Part shown: in pieces, positions 44,310 through 52,802 of the stretch
Position numbering within the stretch: position 1 is the stretch's first letter
Layout: each line of letters begins with the position of its first letter
From: Pseudomonas lalkuanensis
GTDB taxonomy: Bacteria > Pseudomonadota > Gammaproteobacteria > Pseudomonadales > Pseudomonadaceae
DNA: 64,000 nucleotides
Assembly (NCBI RefSeq): GCF_008807375.1
Contig: NZ_CP043311.1
Coordinates: 1,468,001-1,532,000 of the forward strand
Reading direction: 5' to 3'
Notes under the pieces: model-generated
Databases searched by the model: none
The model's input: only the letters and a program-made list of their open reading frames with translations
What the model was told of the DNA's origin: nothing
Position numbers and translations under genes: made by a program

Positions 44310-45330
44310 AAGCGTGGGTCTTGTGCTTCTGCCAGCGCCGGAACACCGGCTCGGCGAGGAACAGCACCAGGAGCAGGCGCAACACCTGCAGGGCGGTGAC
44401 CAGGGGCACCGAGAGCTGCAGGGCTTCGGCGGTGAGGCTGAGTTCGGCGATGCCGCCCGGCATCATGCCCAGCATCAGCGAGCGATGGTCGAGCCCGTCC
44501 AGCCAACCCAGCAGTTCGGCGGCAAGGGCGGCGAAGGCCATGCCCAGGGAGGTGGCCAGCAGGGTACGGGCGATGAAAGAGGGCGCGCGCTTGAAGAAGG
44601 CGCGGTCGAAGTGGCAGCCCAGGGCGCTGCCGATCAGCCATTGGCCGAGCTGGCTGGCGCCCTGTGGCAGGCCCAGTTGCAGGTCGAAGCCGATGCTCAT
44701 CCCGGCGCTGACCAGCAGCGGGCCGATAAGCCAGGGATTGGGCTGGTGGAAGCGCTGCATCAGCAGGGCCAGCATCGCTCCGCCAGTCAGCAGCAGGGCC
44801 AGCCAGCCCCAGTCTACCGATGCGGCCTGATGCTGCACGGCGGGAACGCCGACGAACAGCTGGAACAGCGCCGGCACGCTCAGGACCACAAGCAGCAGGC
44901 GCAGGCTCTGGCCGGCGGCAACGCGGCTGAGCACCGCGCCATTGCGCTTGCCGAGGTTGACCATTTCGCTGGCGCCACCCGGCATGCTGGCGAAGAACGC
45001 GGTGGCGCGGTCCTCGCCGCTGCGCAGCATCAGGCTGATGCCGATGACACTGGAAAGCGCGGTGGCCACGGCGCCGACCAGGATGATCGCGCTGTTGGCC
45101 AGCACCTGCTCGATCACCGCTGGGGTGAAGTGCAGGCCAATGCCCACACCTACCACCCACTGGCCGCACTTGCGTGCACCCGGCACTTCCGCCAGCGGCA
45201 GGTTGCCGATGCAGCGCACGGTGATCACCGCCAGCAGCGAGCCCACCATCCACGGCAGCGGCCAGCCAATCAGGCTGGCCAGCCAGCCGCCAGCGGCGCC
45301 CACCAGCGGCGTGAGCAACCACTTAGGCAT
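44308..45330 (-). CDS. AbrB family membrane protein (AbrB duplication / ammonia monooxygenase-like transporter fold)
   Basis: A 340-aa inner-membrane protein with about ten helices in two AbrB repeats; GAAGGWLASLIGWPLPWMVGSLLA begins repeat 1, and MPGGASEMVNLGKRNGA and MMPGGIAELSLTAEAL are the paired signature loops. Family members are putative regulators or transporters (E. coli AbrB). Its start lies 2 bases upstream of the tctA stop end, so it is coexpressed with the tricarboxylate transporter and may handle the same or a related substrate. Confidence 0.87.
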   Translation of the reverse strand: MPKWLLTPLVGAAGGWLASLIGWPLPWMVGSLLAVITVRCIGNLPLAEVPGARKCGQWVVGVGIGLHFTPAVIEQVLANSAIILVGAVATALSSVIGISLMLRSGEDRATAFFASMPGGASEMVNLGKRNGAVLSRVAAGQSLRLLLVVLSVPALFQLFVGVPAVQHQAASVDWGWLALLLTGGAMLALLMQRFHQPNPWLIGPLLVSAGMSIGFDLQLGLPQGASQLGQWLIGSALGCHFDRAFFKRAPSFIARTLLATSLGMAFAALAAELLGWLDGLDHRSLMLGMMPGGIAELSLTAEALQLSVPLVTALQVLRLLLVLFLAEPVFRRWQKHKTHA

Positions 45331-46834
45331 GGGCCAGCTTCGCCTTGGCGCGGCGTGCGCGCATCCAGCGGATTCCCGGCAGGGCCAGCATCACGGCGGT
45401 GAGCACCCAGAGGGCGATAGTGATCGGGCTGCTCCAGAGGATGCCGAGGTCGCCATTGGTGATGGACAGGGCGCGGCGCAGGTTGGATTCCATCAGCTCA
45501 CCGAGGACGAAGCCGAGGATCAGCGACGACAGCGGGAAGTCCATCTTGCGCAGCAGGTAGCCGAACACCCCGAGGGCCGCCATCAGCACCAGGTCGAAGG
45601 TGGTGCTGTGCACGGCGTACACCCCTACCACGCTGACGACGGTGATCGCCGGCACCAGGATCCAGGTCGGCACGCTGAGCATGCGGGCGAACAGGCCTAC
45701 CAGCGGGATGTTCATCACCAGCAGGATGACGTTGCCGATGAACAGCGAGGCGATCAGGCCCCAGACCACGTCGGGCTGCTGCTCGAACAGCAGCGGGCCG
45801 GGGGTGATGTTGTACAGGGTCAGGGCGCCGATCATCACCGCGGTGGTGCCCGAACCCGGCACGCCAAGGGTCAGCATGGGGATCAGCGAACCGCAGGCCG
45901 AAGCGTTGTTGGCCGCTTCCGGTGCCGCTACGCCACGCAGGTCACCCTCGCCGAAACGGCTGCTGCTGCCGGCCATGCGCTTCTCGCTCATGTAGGTGAT
46001 GGCGCTGGCGATGGTGGCGCCGGCACCCGGCAGCACGCCGATGACGAAGCCGGCCAGGGAGCTGCGCACGCTGCTCCACCAGGTGAAGGTGAATTCCTTC
46101 AGGTTGAACAGCATGCGTCCGCTGGTCTTCACGGCCTGCTGGCCGGTGGTGGTGTGCTCGAGCATCAGCAGCATCTCGCTGACGCTGAACAGGCCGATGA
46201 CCACGATCACGAACTGGATGCCATCGGACAGGCCGACGCTGTCGAAGGTGAAACGGTAGACGCCGGTGGTGGCGTCCACGCCCACGGTGGCCAGGCCCAG
46301 GCCGATGAGTGCCGAGAGCAGGGTCTTGACCGGCTTGTCGCCGACCATGCCGCCCAGGCAGGCAATGGCGAAGACCATCAGCATGAAGTACTCCGCCGGC
46401 CCGAAGGCCACCGCCCAGTTGGCCAGGATCGGTGCGAAGAGCACGACGCCAATGGTGGCGATGGTGCTGCCGATGAAGGAGCTCATGGCCGACAGCGAGA
46501 GGGCGATGCCGGCCTTGCCCTGGCGAGCCAGCGGATAGCCGTCGAGGGTGGTCATGATGGCCGCGGCGTCGCCCGGGACGTTGAGCAGGATGGCCGAGAT
46601 GCGCCCGCCGTACTCGCAGCCCAGGTACACGGCGGCCAGCAGGATCAGGGAGGTTTCCGGCGGCAGGCCGAGGGCGAACGCCAGCGGCAGCAGGATCGCC
46701 ACGCCGTTGATCGGCCCCAGGCCCGGCAGCAGGCCGACCACGGTGCCGATGAAGGCGCCGAACAGTGCCACCAGGAGGTTGATCGGACGCAGGGCGACGT
46801 CGAAGCCCTGGGCCAGGAAGTTCAGGGTTTCCAT
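45323..46834 (-). CDS. tctA: Tripartite tricarboxylate transporter, large membrane subunit TctA
   Basis: A 503-aa subunit with about 12 membrane helices. Typical TctA motifs are GLLPGLGPINGVAILLPLAF near residue 40, and GVLPGAGATIASAITYMSEKR and TLGVPGSGTTAVMIGAL further on. With TctB and TctC it imports citrate-type tricarboxylates using an ion gradient. It follows tctB by 1 base and overlaps the AbrB-like gene. Confidence 0.95.
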   Translation of the reverse strand: METLNFLAQGFDVALRPINLLVALFGAFIGTVVGLLPGLGPINGVAILLPLAFALGLPPETSLILLAAVYLGCEYGGRISAILLNVPGDAAAIMTTLDGYPLARQGKAGIALSLSAMSSFIGSTIATIGVVLFAPILANWAVAFGPAEYFMLMVFAIACLGGMVGDKPVKTLLSALIGLGLATVGVDATTGVYRFTFDSVGLSDGIQFVIVVIGLFSVSEMLLMLEHTTTGQQAVKTSGRMLFNLKEFTFTWWSSVRSSLAGFVIGVLPGAGATIASAITYMSEKRMAGSSSRFGEGDLRGVAAPEAANNASACGSLIPMLTLGVPGSGTTAVMIGALTLYNITPGPLLFEQQPDVVWGLIASLFIGNVILLVMNIPLVGLFARMLSVPTWILVPAITVVSVVGVYAVHSTTFDLVLMAALGVFGYLLRKMDFPLSSLILGFVLGELMESNLRRALSITNGDLGILWSSPITIALWVLTAVMLALPGIRWMRARRAKAKLAHA

Positions 46835-46835
46835 C

Positions 46836-47279
46836 TCAATTCTCCAGGAAGGCCAGCAGCCCCAGGGGCAGCGGGACGTCCAGCAGGTAGTCGAACAGGC
46901 CGTAGAGCAGTGCGCCCATCAAGAGGCCGCTGGCCAGGCTCGGCAGCAGGCGGCCCTTGAACAGCATGCCGAGGCCGAAGCCCACGAGCGTGGTGCTGAC
47001 GACGAAGCCCAGGGGCTCGAAGAGCAGTCCATAGGCGAACAGGGCGATGACGAAGATCGCGACCTTGCGCGCCAGGGACCAGGAAATCGGCAGCTCTTCG
47101 ACGTCGCCTGGCTTGTAGATCAGCCAGATGGCGGCGGTGGCCATCAGGAACAGCAACAGCAGGGGGTAGGCGCGCGGACCGACCGGGTCGTAGCTGAAGG
47201 GGGCCTGGAAGCCCCAGGCGACCACGGCGAGCAGGGCACAGACGAGCAGCCAGACCGCAGCGAAGATTCGTACGTACAT
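46836..47279 (-). CDS. tctB: Tripartite tricarboxylate transporter, small membrane subunit TctB
   Basis: A 147-aa membrane protein with four helices (about 5-25, 38-55, 75-105, 118-142) and the TctB pattern DPVGPRAYPLLL...FLMA and YGLLFEPLGFVVSTTLVGFGLGMLF. It partners TctA. A stem-loop lies between it and tctC upstream. Confidence 0.92.
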   Translation of the reverse strand: MYVRIFAAVWLLVCALLAVVAWGFQAPFSYDPVGPRAYPLLLLFLMATAAIWLIYKPGDVEELPISWSLARKVAIFVIALFAYGLLFEPLGFVVSTTLVGFGLGMLFKGRLLPSLASGLLMGALLYGLFDYLLDVPLPLGLLAFLEN

Positions 47280-47304
47280 GGCGGTTTACCTAGGAATAAT
47301 TGAT

Positions 47305-47331
47305 CGCCCCTCTCCCATTGGGAGAGGGGCG
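47305..47331. repeat. Hairpin repeat with CCCTCTCCC / GGGAGAGGG arms (copy 2)
   Basis: Perfect 12-base arms CGCCCCTCTCCC / GGGAGAGGGGCG with ATT loop, in the 61-base gap between tctC and tctB. Shares its core with the element at 30399-30424. In this place it could protect the tctC part of the mRNA so that more binding protein than membrane subunits is made. Confidence 0.7.
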
Positions 47332-47340
47332 GGGGTGAGG

Positions 47341-48315
47341 TTACTGCGCCAGGCCGAATTCGCCGGCGAGCTGCTTGTACTGCTTCACCTGGTCGAAGAC
47401 GTACGCCTTCAACTGGTCGCCAGTGAGGCTCAAGGGGAACAGGTCGCGCTGTTCACGCAGCTTGGAGAACTCCTCGCTGGCCAGCAGGGTGTCGAATTGC
47501 TGCTTCCACCAGTTGAAGTCCTCGTCGCTGACCTCCGGGCCCATGTAGAAGCCGCGAATCACCGGCCAGACGATGTCGAAGCCCTGCTCCTTGGCGGTGG
47601 GGATTTCCGCCAGCTTGCCAGGCAGGCGCTGGTCGGAGAGGACGGCGAGGATGCGGATCTTGCCGGCGGCCAGTTGCGGGGTGATTTCACCCAGGCCGCT
47701 GCTGGTTACCTGCACGTGGCCGCCAAGCATGGCGGTGAGGGTTTCGCCGCCGCCCTCGAATGCAACGTAGCGCAGCTTCTGCGGGTCGATGCCGGCGGCG
47801 CGGGCGATCAGCGCGGTTTGCATCCAGTCCTGGCCACCGATGGTGGCGCCGGCGCCGAAGACGATGGCGGCCGGGTCTTTCTTCACCGCTTCGACCAACT
47901 CGCCCAGGGTCTTGTAGGGGGAATCGGCGCGTACGGAGATGGCGCCGTAATCGGTGCCGATGCCGGCCAGCCAGCGCACGGCGTTCTCGTCGTAGCGGCC
48001 GAACTTGCCCTGGGCCAGGTTCAGCAGGGAGCCGGAGGAGAAGGCTGTGATGGTGCCGGCATCCTTCGGCCGCTGGGCGACCACGGCGTTGTAGGCCACG
48101 GCGCCGACGCCGCCGGGCATGTAGGTGACGCGCATCGGCGCCTTGAGCAGGCCGCCGTCCTTCAGGCCGCTCTGGGCCAGCTTGCAGGTGAGGTCGAAGC
48201 CGCCGCCGGGCTTGGCCGGGGCGATGCACTCGGGGCGCTTGGGCTCGGCCAGCAGTTGGGTCGACAGCAGCAGGCCCGAGGTGATCAGGGCGATGCGGGA
48301 GAGGGCAGTCTTCAT
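47341..48315 (-). CDS. tctC: Tricarboxylate-binding periplasmic protein TctC (Bug family)
   Basis: A 324-aa precursor with a signal peptide about 1-23 (ending LLAEPK). The mature part has Bug/TctC motifs: PAKPGGGFDLTCKLAQSGLKD, VRADSPYKTLGELVEAVKKDP, FGAGATIGGQDW. It binds tricarboxylates in the periplasm and delivers them to TctAB. GGAGAATCCCG precedes the ATG. It follows opdH by 37 bases. Confidence 0.94.
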   Translation of the reverse strand: MKTALSRIALITSGLLLSTQLLAEPKRPECIAPAKPGGGFDLTCKLAQSGLKDGGLLKAPMRVTYMPGGVGAVAYNAVVAQRPKDAGTITAFSSGSLLNLAQGKFGRYDENAVRWLAGIGTDYGAISVRADSPYKTLGELVEAVKKDPAAIVFGAGATIGGQDWMQTALIARAAGIDPQKLRYVAFEGGGETLTAMLGGHVQVTSSGLGEITPQLAAGKIRILAVLSDQRLPGKLAEIPTAKEQGFDIVWPVIRGFYMGPEVSDEDFNWWKQQFDTLLASEEFSKLREQRDLFPLSLTGDQLKAYVFDQVKQYKQLAGEFGLAQ

Positions 48316-48352
48316 CGGGATTCTCCTGTGGAGTTTTATTGTGGTTCAGGCA

Positions 48353-49618
48353 TCACCAGATCGGCAGTGCATAACTGACGATCAGGCGAAGTTCATCCGC
48401 ATCGCGGGCGAAGTTGGAGCGGAATCCGGCGTGGCGGGCGCGGAAGGTCAGGTTCTTCAGGCTGCCGTTGGGGACCACGTACTTGAATTCGATATCGCGT
48501 TCCCATTCCCGGCCTTCCTCGCTGCTGCCGGTGACCTGGGCGTTGTCGCTGCTGATGTAGCGGGTCATGAAGCTCAGGCCGGGCACGCCCATGGCGGCGA
48601 AATCCAGGTCGTAGCGGGCCTGCCAGGAGCGTTGGTCGGCGTTGGCGAAGTCGTTGATCTGTACGAAATTGACCAGGAAGGGATCGCTGCCATCGATGTA
48701 GGCATAGCCGGTGTCGCCGCTCATGCGCTGGTAGCCCAGGCCGACCTTGTGGCTGCCCTGGCCGTAGCTGACCATGCCGTTGAGGGCGCGGTTATCCACC
48801 TTGCCGGCTTCGGCGCGACCGCTGTCGTCGCTGATGGCGTAGCGCAGGTCGGCGCTCAGGGTGCCGGCGCCAAGCGGCTGGCTGGCCAGCAGGCCGAAGA
48901 AGTTCTGGCGGTAGACGTCGTCCAGCTCGGCGAAGAAGTAGCGGCCGGTGACGCGCTCGGTGAAGGCGTAGTCCAGGCCGCCGAGGTCGAAGTGATCGCC
49001 CGTGGCGGCTGCGGCGAAGCGCTTGTTCTTGTTGCTGATGGCCAGGTCTTCGGAGTTGGTCGAGGCGCGGTCCTTGACCTCGTTGAGGCGACCACCGGTG
49101 AAGGTCAGGTTGCTGATCTCCTTCGAGGTGAGCAGGCCGCCTTCGAATACCTGGGGAAGGATTCGGCTGTCGCTGGCCTTTACCACCGGCAGTTCGGGAA
49201 TGTGGGTGCCCAGGCGCAGCTCGCTCTTCGAGGCGCGGACCTTGGCGGTCAGGCCGAGCTTGCTGTACGCGTCCGGTGTACCGCCGTCGTCCTGCACCGG
49301 CAGCAGGTCGGTGCCGCTGCGGCCTGGGCCGGAATCGAGCTTGATACCGAGCATGCCGAGGGCGTCGAGACCCACACCGACGGTGCCTTCGGTGTAACCG
49401 GATTCGAGGTTGAGGATGAAACCCTGCGCCCATTCCTCGCGCTTGGACTGGCCGGAGCCGTCGCGGAAATCGCGGTTCAGGTAGATGTTGCGGGCTTCGA
49501 GGGTCGCCGAGCTGTCCTTGAAGAACTCGGCACTGGCCTGAGTGGCCAGGGTGCAACTTGCGATGGCGAGACTGAGGGTGCAAACAGGCGGAAGCGCCTG
49601 CCGTGCGGCAGTGAGCAT
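48353..49618 (-). CDS. opdH: OprD-family porin OpdH (tricarboxylate-specific)
   Basis: A 421-aa outer-membrane precursor: signal peptide about 1-30 (ending QASA), then an 18-strand OprD barrel with NRDFRDGSGQSKREEWAQGF, YSKLGLTAKVRASKSELRLGTHIPELPVV and LTFRARHAGFRSNF...LRLIVSYALPIW. In P. aeruginosa OpdH takes up tricarboxylates such as cis-aconitate. The gene order opdH-tctC-tctB-tctA with divergent tctDE identifies it. GGAG lies 8 bases before the ATG, and an A-rich Crc/Hfq motif touches it. Confidence 0.93.
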   Translation of the reverse strand: MLTAARQALPPVCTLSLAIASCTLATQASAEFFKDSSATLEARNIYLNRDFRDGSGQSKREEWAQGFILNLESGYTEGTVGVGLDALGMLGIKLDSGPGRSGTDLLPVQDDGGTPDAYSKLGLTAKVRASKSELRLGTHIPELPVVKASDSRILPQVFEGGLLTSKEISNLTFTGGRLNEVKDRASTNSEDLAISNKNKRFAAAATGDHFDLGGLDYAFTERVTGRYFFAELDDVYRQNFFGLLASQPLGAGTLSADLRYAISDDSGRAEAGKVDNRALNGMVSYGQGSHKVGLGYQRMSGDTGYAYIDGSDPFLVNFVQINDFANADQRSWQARYDLDFAAMGVPGLSFMTRYISSDNAQVTGSSEEGREWERDIEFKYVVPNGSLKNLTFRARHAGFRSNFARDADELRLIVSYALPIW

Positions 49619-49631
49619 CGAGTGGTCTCCA

Positions 49632-49642
49632 TTGTTGTTCTT
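49632..49642 (-). promoter_or_regulatory. Crc/Hfq catabolite-repression motif at the opdH ribosome site
   Basis: Minus-strand AAGAACAACAA is an exact AAnAAnAAnAA stretch ending 1 base before the GGAG ribosome-binding sequence. This is the standard position for Hfq/Crc translational repression in Pseudomonas. Confidence 0.7.
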
Positions 49643-49645
49643 GTC

Positions 49646-49673
49646 AGCCGGCGCAACCACGGGCCGGCTTTTT
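49646..49673 (+). terminator. Terminator-like hairpin in the opdH/tctD divergent region
   Basis: AGCCGGC (49646-49652) and GCCGGCT (49663-49669) followed by TTTTA on the plus strand. No rightward gene ends before it; it may act on transcripts started inside or antisense to opdH, or form a leader hairpin in the opdH mRNA. Confidence 0.5.
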
Positions 49674-49727
49674 ACGGGTGGTCCTTGCCACCCTGTCGCG
49701 ATGCTATGCAGTGAAACTTTCGCCAGC

Positions 49728-49742
49728 CTTTCAGTGTGAAAG
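49728..49742. promoter_or_regulatory. Operator-like inverted repeat, candidate TctD site
   Basis: CTTTC-AGTGT-GAAAG with a further GTGAAAC at 49711-49717, in the 201-base region between opdH and tctD. Repeated GTGAAA half-sites would suit an OmpR-type response regulator. The assignment is by position only. Confidence 0.35.
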
Positions 49743-49819
49743 AAACCTTGCGCGGCGTTCACAGCGCCCAGCCGCCCGTTAAACTGCTGAGCGATCGCTG
49801 CCATTTCGGAGACTTTGTC

Positions 49820-50491
49820 GTGCGAATCCTGCTGGTCGAAGACCATCCCCAGTTGGCTGCAAGCGTTGCCCAGGTGCTCAAGAGCGCAGGTTGGACGGTG
49901 GACGTGCTGCACGATGGCGTCGCCGCCGACCTGGCCCTGGCCAGCGAGGACTACGCCCTGGCGGTACTGGACGTGGGGCTGCCGCGCATGGATGGCTTCG
50001 AGGTGCTGGCGCGCCTGCGCGGACGCGGCAAGACGCTGCCGGTGCTGATGCTCACTGCGCGCGGCGAGGTGAAGGATCGGGTCCATGGCCTCAATCTCGG
50101 GGCCGACGACTATCTGGCCAAACCCTTCGAACTGACCGAGCTGGAGGCACGGGTCAAGGCACTGCTGCGCCGCAGCGTGCTCGGCGGGGAGCAGCAGCAG
50201 CGTTGTGGGGCGCTGGTCTATGACCTGGGCACCCGGCGCTTCAGCCTTGCGGACGAGGTCCTCGGCCTGACCTCGCGCGAGCAATCCGTGCTGGAGGCGC
50301 TGATCGCGCGGCCGGGGCGGGTGATGAGCAAGGAGCAGCTGGCTTCCCAGGTGTTCGGGCTGGACGAGGAGGCCAGTCCCGATGCCATCGAGATTTACAT
50401 CCATCGTCTGCGCAAGAAGCTGGAAGGCAGCGCCGTGCGCATTGTCACCTTCCGTGGCCTGGGCTATCTGCTGGAGAGCCAGGATGCGTGA
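49820..50491 (+). CDS. tctD: Response regulator TctD (OmpR family)
   Basis: A 223-aa regulator. Receiver domain (1-120) with phospho-acceptor Asp51 in LAVLDVGLPRMDG and Lys in DDYLAKPFE; C-terminal winged helix (about 130-220) with TSREQSVLEALIARPGRVMSKEQL and EIYIHRLRKKL. It is expected to activate opdH-tctCBA in response to tricarboxylates. The start is GTG at 49820, 8 bases after GGAG; the longer open frame from 49736 lacks receiver homology. Overlaps tctE by 8 bases. Confidence 0.94.
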   Translation: MRILLVEDHPQLAASVAQVLKSAGWTVDVLHDGVAADLALASEDYALAVLDVGLPRMDGFEVLARLRGRGKTLPVLMLTARGEVKDRVHGLNLGADDYLAKPFELTELEARVKALLRRSVLGGEQQQRCGALVYDLGTRRFSLADEVLGLTSREQSVLEALIARPGRVMSKEQLASQVFGLDEEASPDAIEIYIHRLRKKLEGSAVRIVTFRGLGYLLESQDA

Positions 50492-51869
50492 GGCCGGCAG
50501 CCTGCGCGGGCGGCTGCTGCGCCGCCTGGCGCTGATGCTGGGTGGCCTGCTGCTGATCGCCAGCCTGAGTTCCTACTGGAACGCCCGAGAGGCCGCCGAC
50601 ACCGCCTACGACCGTACCCTGCTGGCGTCGGCCAGGGCCATTGCCGATGGTCTCTATGAGAACGACGGTCGGCTGAAGGCGGACGTCCCCTATGTGGCGC
50701 TGGACGTCTTCGCCTACGACAGTGCCGGGCGCATTTTCTATCAGGTGATCGACCCGGACGGAAAACTGGTCTCGGGCTACGAACACCTGCCGCCGCCACC
50801 ACCGGGCACCCAGCGCACTGACGACTACCCTGCGCTGGCGCGCTTCTATGACGCCGAATACGAAGGGGTTGGGGTGCGGGTAGTAAGCCTGTTGCAGCCG
50901 GTGAGCGAGCCGCGCCTGAACGGTATCGCCGAGATACGCGTCGCCGAGACCGAAAGCGCCCGCGAGCGCCTGGCCAGGGGGCTGCTGGTGGACAGCCTGT
51001 GGCGACTGGTGCTGCTGGTGGTGGCGGCGCTGGTGCTGGTGTGGCTGGCGGTCAGCGCCTCGCTGCAGCCGCTGAACAAGCTGCGCCTGGCGGTGGAGGA
51101 GCGCGAGGCCGACGACTTGCGGCCGCTGCCGGAAGTGGCGGTGCAGCGTGAATTGCGCCCCCTGGTGGATGCCCTCAACCAGTTCACCGAACGCCTGCGC
51201 GGCCTGTTCCAGCGCCAGGCGGACTTCATCGCGGATGCTTCCCACGAACTGCGTACGCCCCTGGCCGCCCTCAAGGCACGGGTGGAACTGGGACTGCGCG
51301 AGCAGGACCCGGCGATCTGGCGCTCGACCCTGGAAGAAGCGGCACAGAACACCGACCGCCTGACCCATCTGGCCAACCAGCTGCTGTCCCTGGCGCGCAT
51401 CGAAAGTGGCGCGCGGGCCATCGCCGAAGGCGGCGCCGAGCGAATCGAGCTGGGCCAATTGGCGCGTGAGCTGGGGATGGCGCTGGCCCCTCTGGCCCAT
51501 GCGCGCGGCATTGCCCTGGCGCTGGAAGCGGAGGACCCGGCCTGGGTGATGGGAGAGCCGACGCTGCTCAACGAACTGCTCTGCAACCTGGTGGACAACG
51601 CCCTGGCCCATACGCCCAAGGGCGGCAATGTGATCCTGCGGGTGTGTTCGCCCGCGGTGCTGGAGGTGGAGGACGACGGCAGTGGCATCCCGCCGGAAGA
51701 TCGCGACAAGGTGTTCCAGCGCTTCTATCGGCGCAATGTGCAGAGTCGCGGAGCAGGGTTGGGGCTGGCGATCGTCGGCGAGATCTGCCGCGCCCACCAG
51801 GCCGAGATCAGCCTTCACGATGGCGACAGCGGTGGATTGAAGGTGCGGGTGAGTTTCCCGCCGGCGTGA
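50484..51869 (+). CDS. tctE: Sensor histidine kinase TctE
   Basis: A 461-aa inner-membrane kinase. Membrane helices at about 15-35 and 170-192 enclose a periplasmic sensor domain (2CSK_N type); a HAMP-like linker is followed by the dimerisation domain with His254 in DASHELRTPLAALK, and an ATPase domain with NLVDNALAHTPKGG (N box), DDGSGIPPEDRDKVF (G1) and GAGLGLAIV (G2). It pairs with TctD, whose stop codon overlaps its start by 8 bases. Confidence 0.94.
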   Translation: MREAGSLRGRLLRRLALMLGGLLLIASLSSYWNAREAADTAYDRTLLASARAIADGLYENDGRLKADVPYVALDVFAYDSAGRIFYQVIDPDGKLVSGYEHLPPPPPGTQRTDDYPALARFYDAEYEGVGVRVVSLLQPVSEPRLNGIAEIRVAETESARERLARGLLVDSLWRLVLLVVAALVLVWLAVSASLQPLNKLRLAVEEREADDLRPLPEVAVQRELRPLVDALNQFTERLRGLFQRQADFIADASHELRTPLAALKARVELGLREQDPAIWRSTLEEAAQNTDRLTHLANQLLSLARIESGARAIAEGGAERIELGQLARELGMALAPLAHARGIALALEAEDPAWVMGEPTLLNELLCNLVDNALAHTPKGGNVILRVCSPAVLEVEDDGSGIPPEDRDKVFQRFYRRNVQSRGAGLGLAIVGEICRAHQAEISLHDGDSGGLKVRVSFPPA

Positions 51870-51896
51870 CCTCGACCTGCCGAGAAGCAGCTTGGT

Positions 51897-51967
51897 TGTG
51901 GGAGCGATTTCAATCGCGATTGGTCAGCGCAAATGGCCTGCTCTTCGCGATTGAATTCGCTCCCACA
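51897..51967. repeat. REP-like inverted repeat (TGTGGGAGCGA type)
   Basis: Arms TGTGGGAGCGATTTCAATCG (continuing CGA, 51897-51919) and TCGCGATTGAATTCGCTCCC (continuing ACA, 51945-51967), head to head around a 25-base centre, between the converging tctE and solute-binding protein genes. Same family as the repeat at 41521-41621. Confidence 0.82.
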
Positions 51968-51980
51968 GCATTTTTTCGAT

Positions 51981-52736
51981 CTACGGCGCGAGGCTCAGCG
52001 GCTCCTGCACTTCCATCAGGTACTGGGCCACCTTGCCGCTTTCCCGCAGCAGGGCCAGGCCCTTGTTGAAGCGCTGGATCAGCTTGGCATTGCCCGGCAC
52101 CTCGCGGGAGAGCATCAGGTGCAGGCTGTCGCTGCGCACGGGAAGCGGATGGAAGCTCATCCTGGCGCGATCGGCGGAGCTGAACTTGTCGTTGAGCAGG
52201 GCGAAGGCGACCACCTTGTCCATGGGAAAGGCATCCAGTCGCCCGGCCAGGACCATGCGCAGGCCCTGTTCCTCGCCGCTCAGACGCTTGACCTTGATCT
52301 GGCCGTCGCGCTCCGCCATCTGGAAGGCCTCGCCGTAGTCGTAGCCGAGCGCGCCGCCCAGGCGCACGCCCTTGAGATCGGAAACCTGTTGCCAGTCCAG
52401 GGGATGGTCCTTGCGGTGGAAGAAGTAGTAGGTGCTTTCCACCACCGGGTCGCTGATGAAGAACTTCCGTTCCCGTTCCGGGCTGCGTAGCCAGACGGCG
52501 GTGCCGGCGCGTTCGCCGCGCTCGGCCAGGTACATCGAGCGGGTCCAGGGATAGAACTCCCACCGCACCTCGACGCCTTCCAGGGCGAAGGCCTCTTCGA
52601 CGATGCGTGATGCCACGCCCCGGTGCGGCAGGCTGGCGCCCAGGTAGGGCGCCCACTCGCCATTGGTCAGGCGCACTTCGTCCGCGGCGGCGAGACCGTG
52701 GAACAACAGGCAGAGGGCGAGCAGGAATACGCGCAT
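51981..52736 (-). CDS. Periplasmic solute-binding protein, family 3
   Basis: A 251-aa precursor with signal peptide about 1-18 (ending LAAADE) and an SBP_bac_3-type domain (LTNGEWAPYLGASLPHRGVASRIVEEAFALEGVEVRWEFYPWTRSMYLA). Such proteins bind amino acids or small organic ligands. No ABC permease or ATPase lies nearby, so it may be an orphan binding protein or sensor. Ligand unknown. Confidence 0.87.
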   Translation of the reverse strand: MRVFLLALCLLFHGLAAADEVRLTNGEWAPYLGASLPHRGVASRIVEEAFALEGVEVRWEFYPWTRSMYLAERGERAGTAVWLRSPERERKFFISDPVVESTYYFFHRKDHPLDWQQVSDLKGVRLGGALGYDYGEAFQMAERDGQIKVKRLSGEEQGLRMVLAGRLDAFPMDKVVAFALLNDKFSSADRARMSFHPLPVRSDSLHLMLSREVPGNAKLIQRFNKGLALLRESGKVAQYLMEVQEPLSLAP

Positions 52737-52802
52737 CCGGTTCCATCCAGCGACGTAGGGGATTCTGAGTCTAGCGCCGGATGGAGGAATGCGCGCAAGG
52801 CT

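Noticed and set aside
49736..49819. Longer TctD beginning at 49736
   Set aside because: The receiver domain starts at the GTG at 49820 with a proper ribosome site; the extra 28 residues show no homology.
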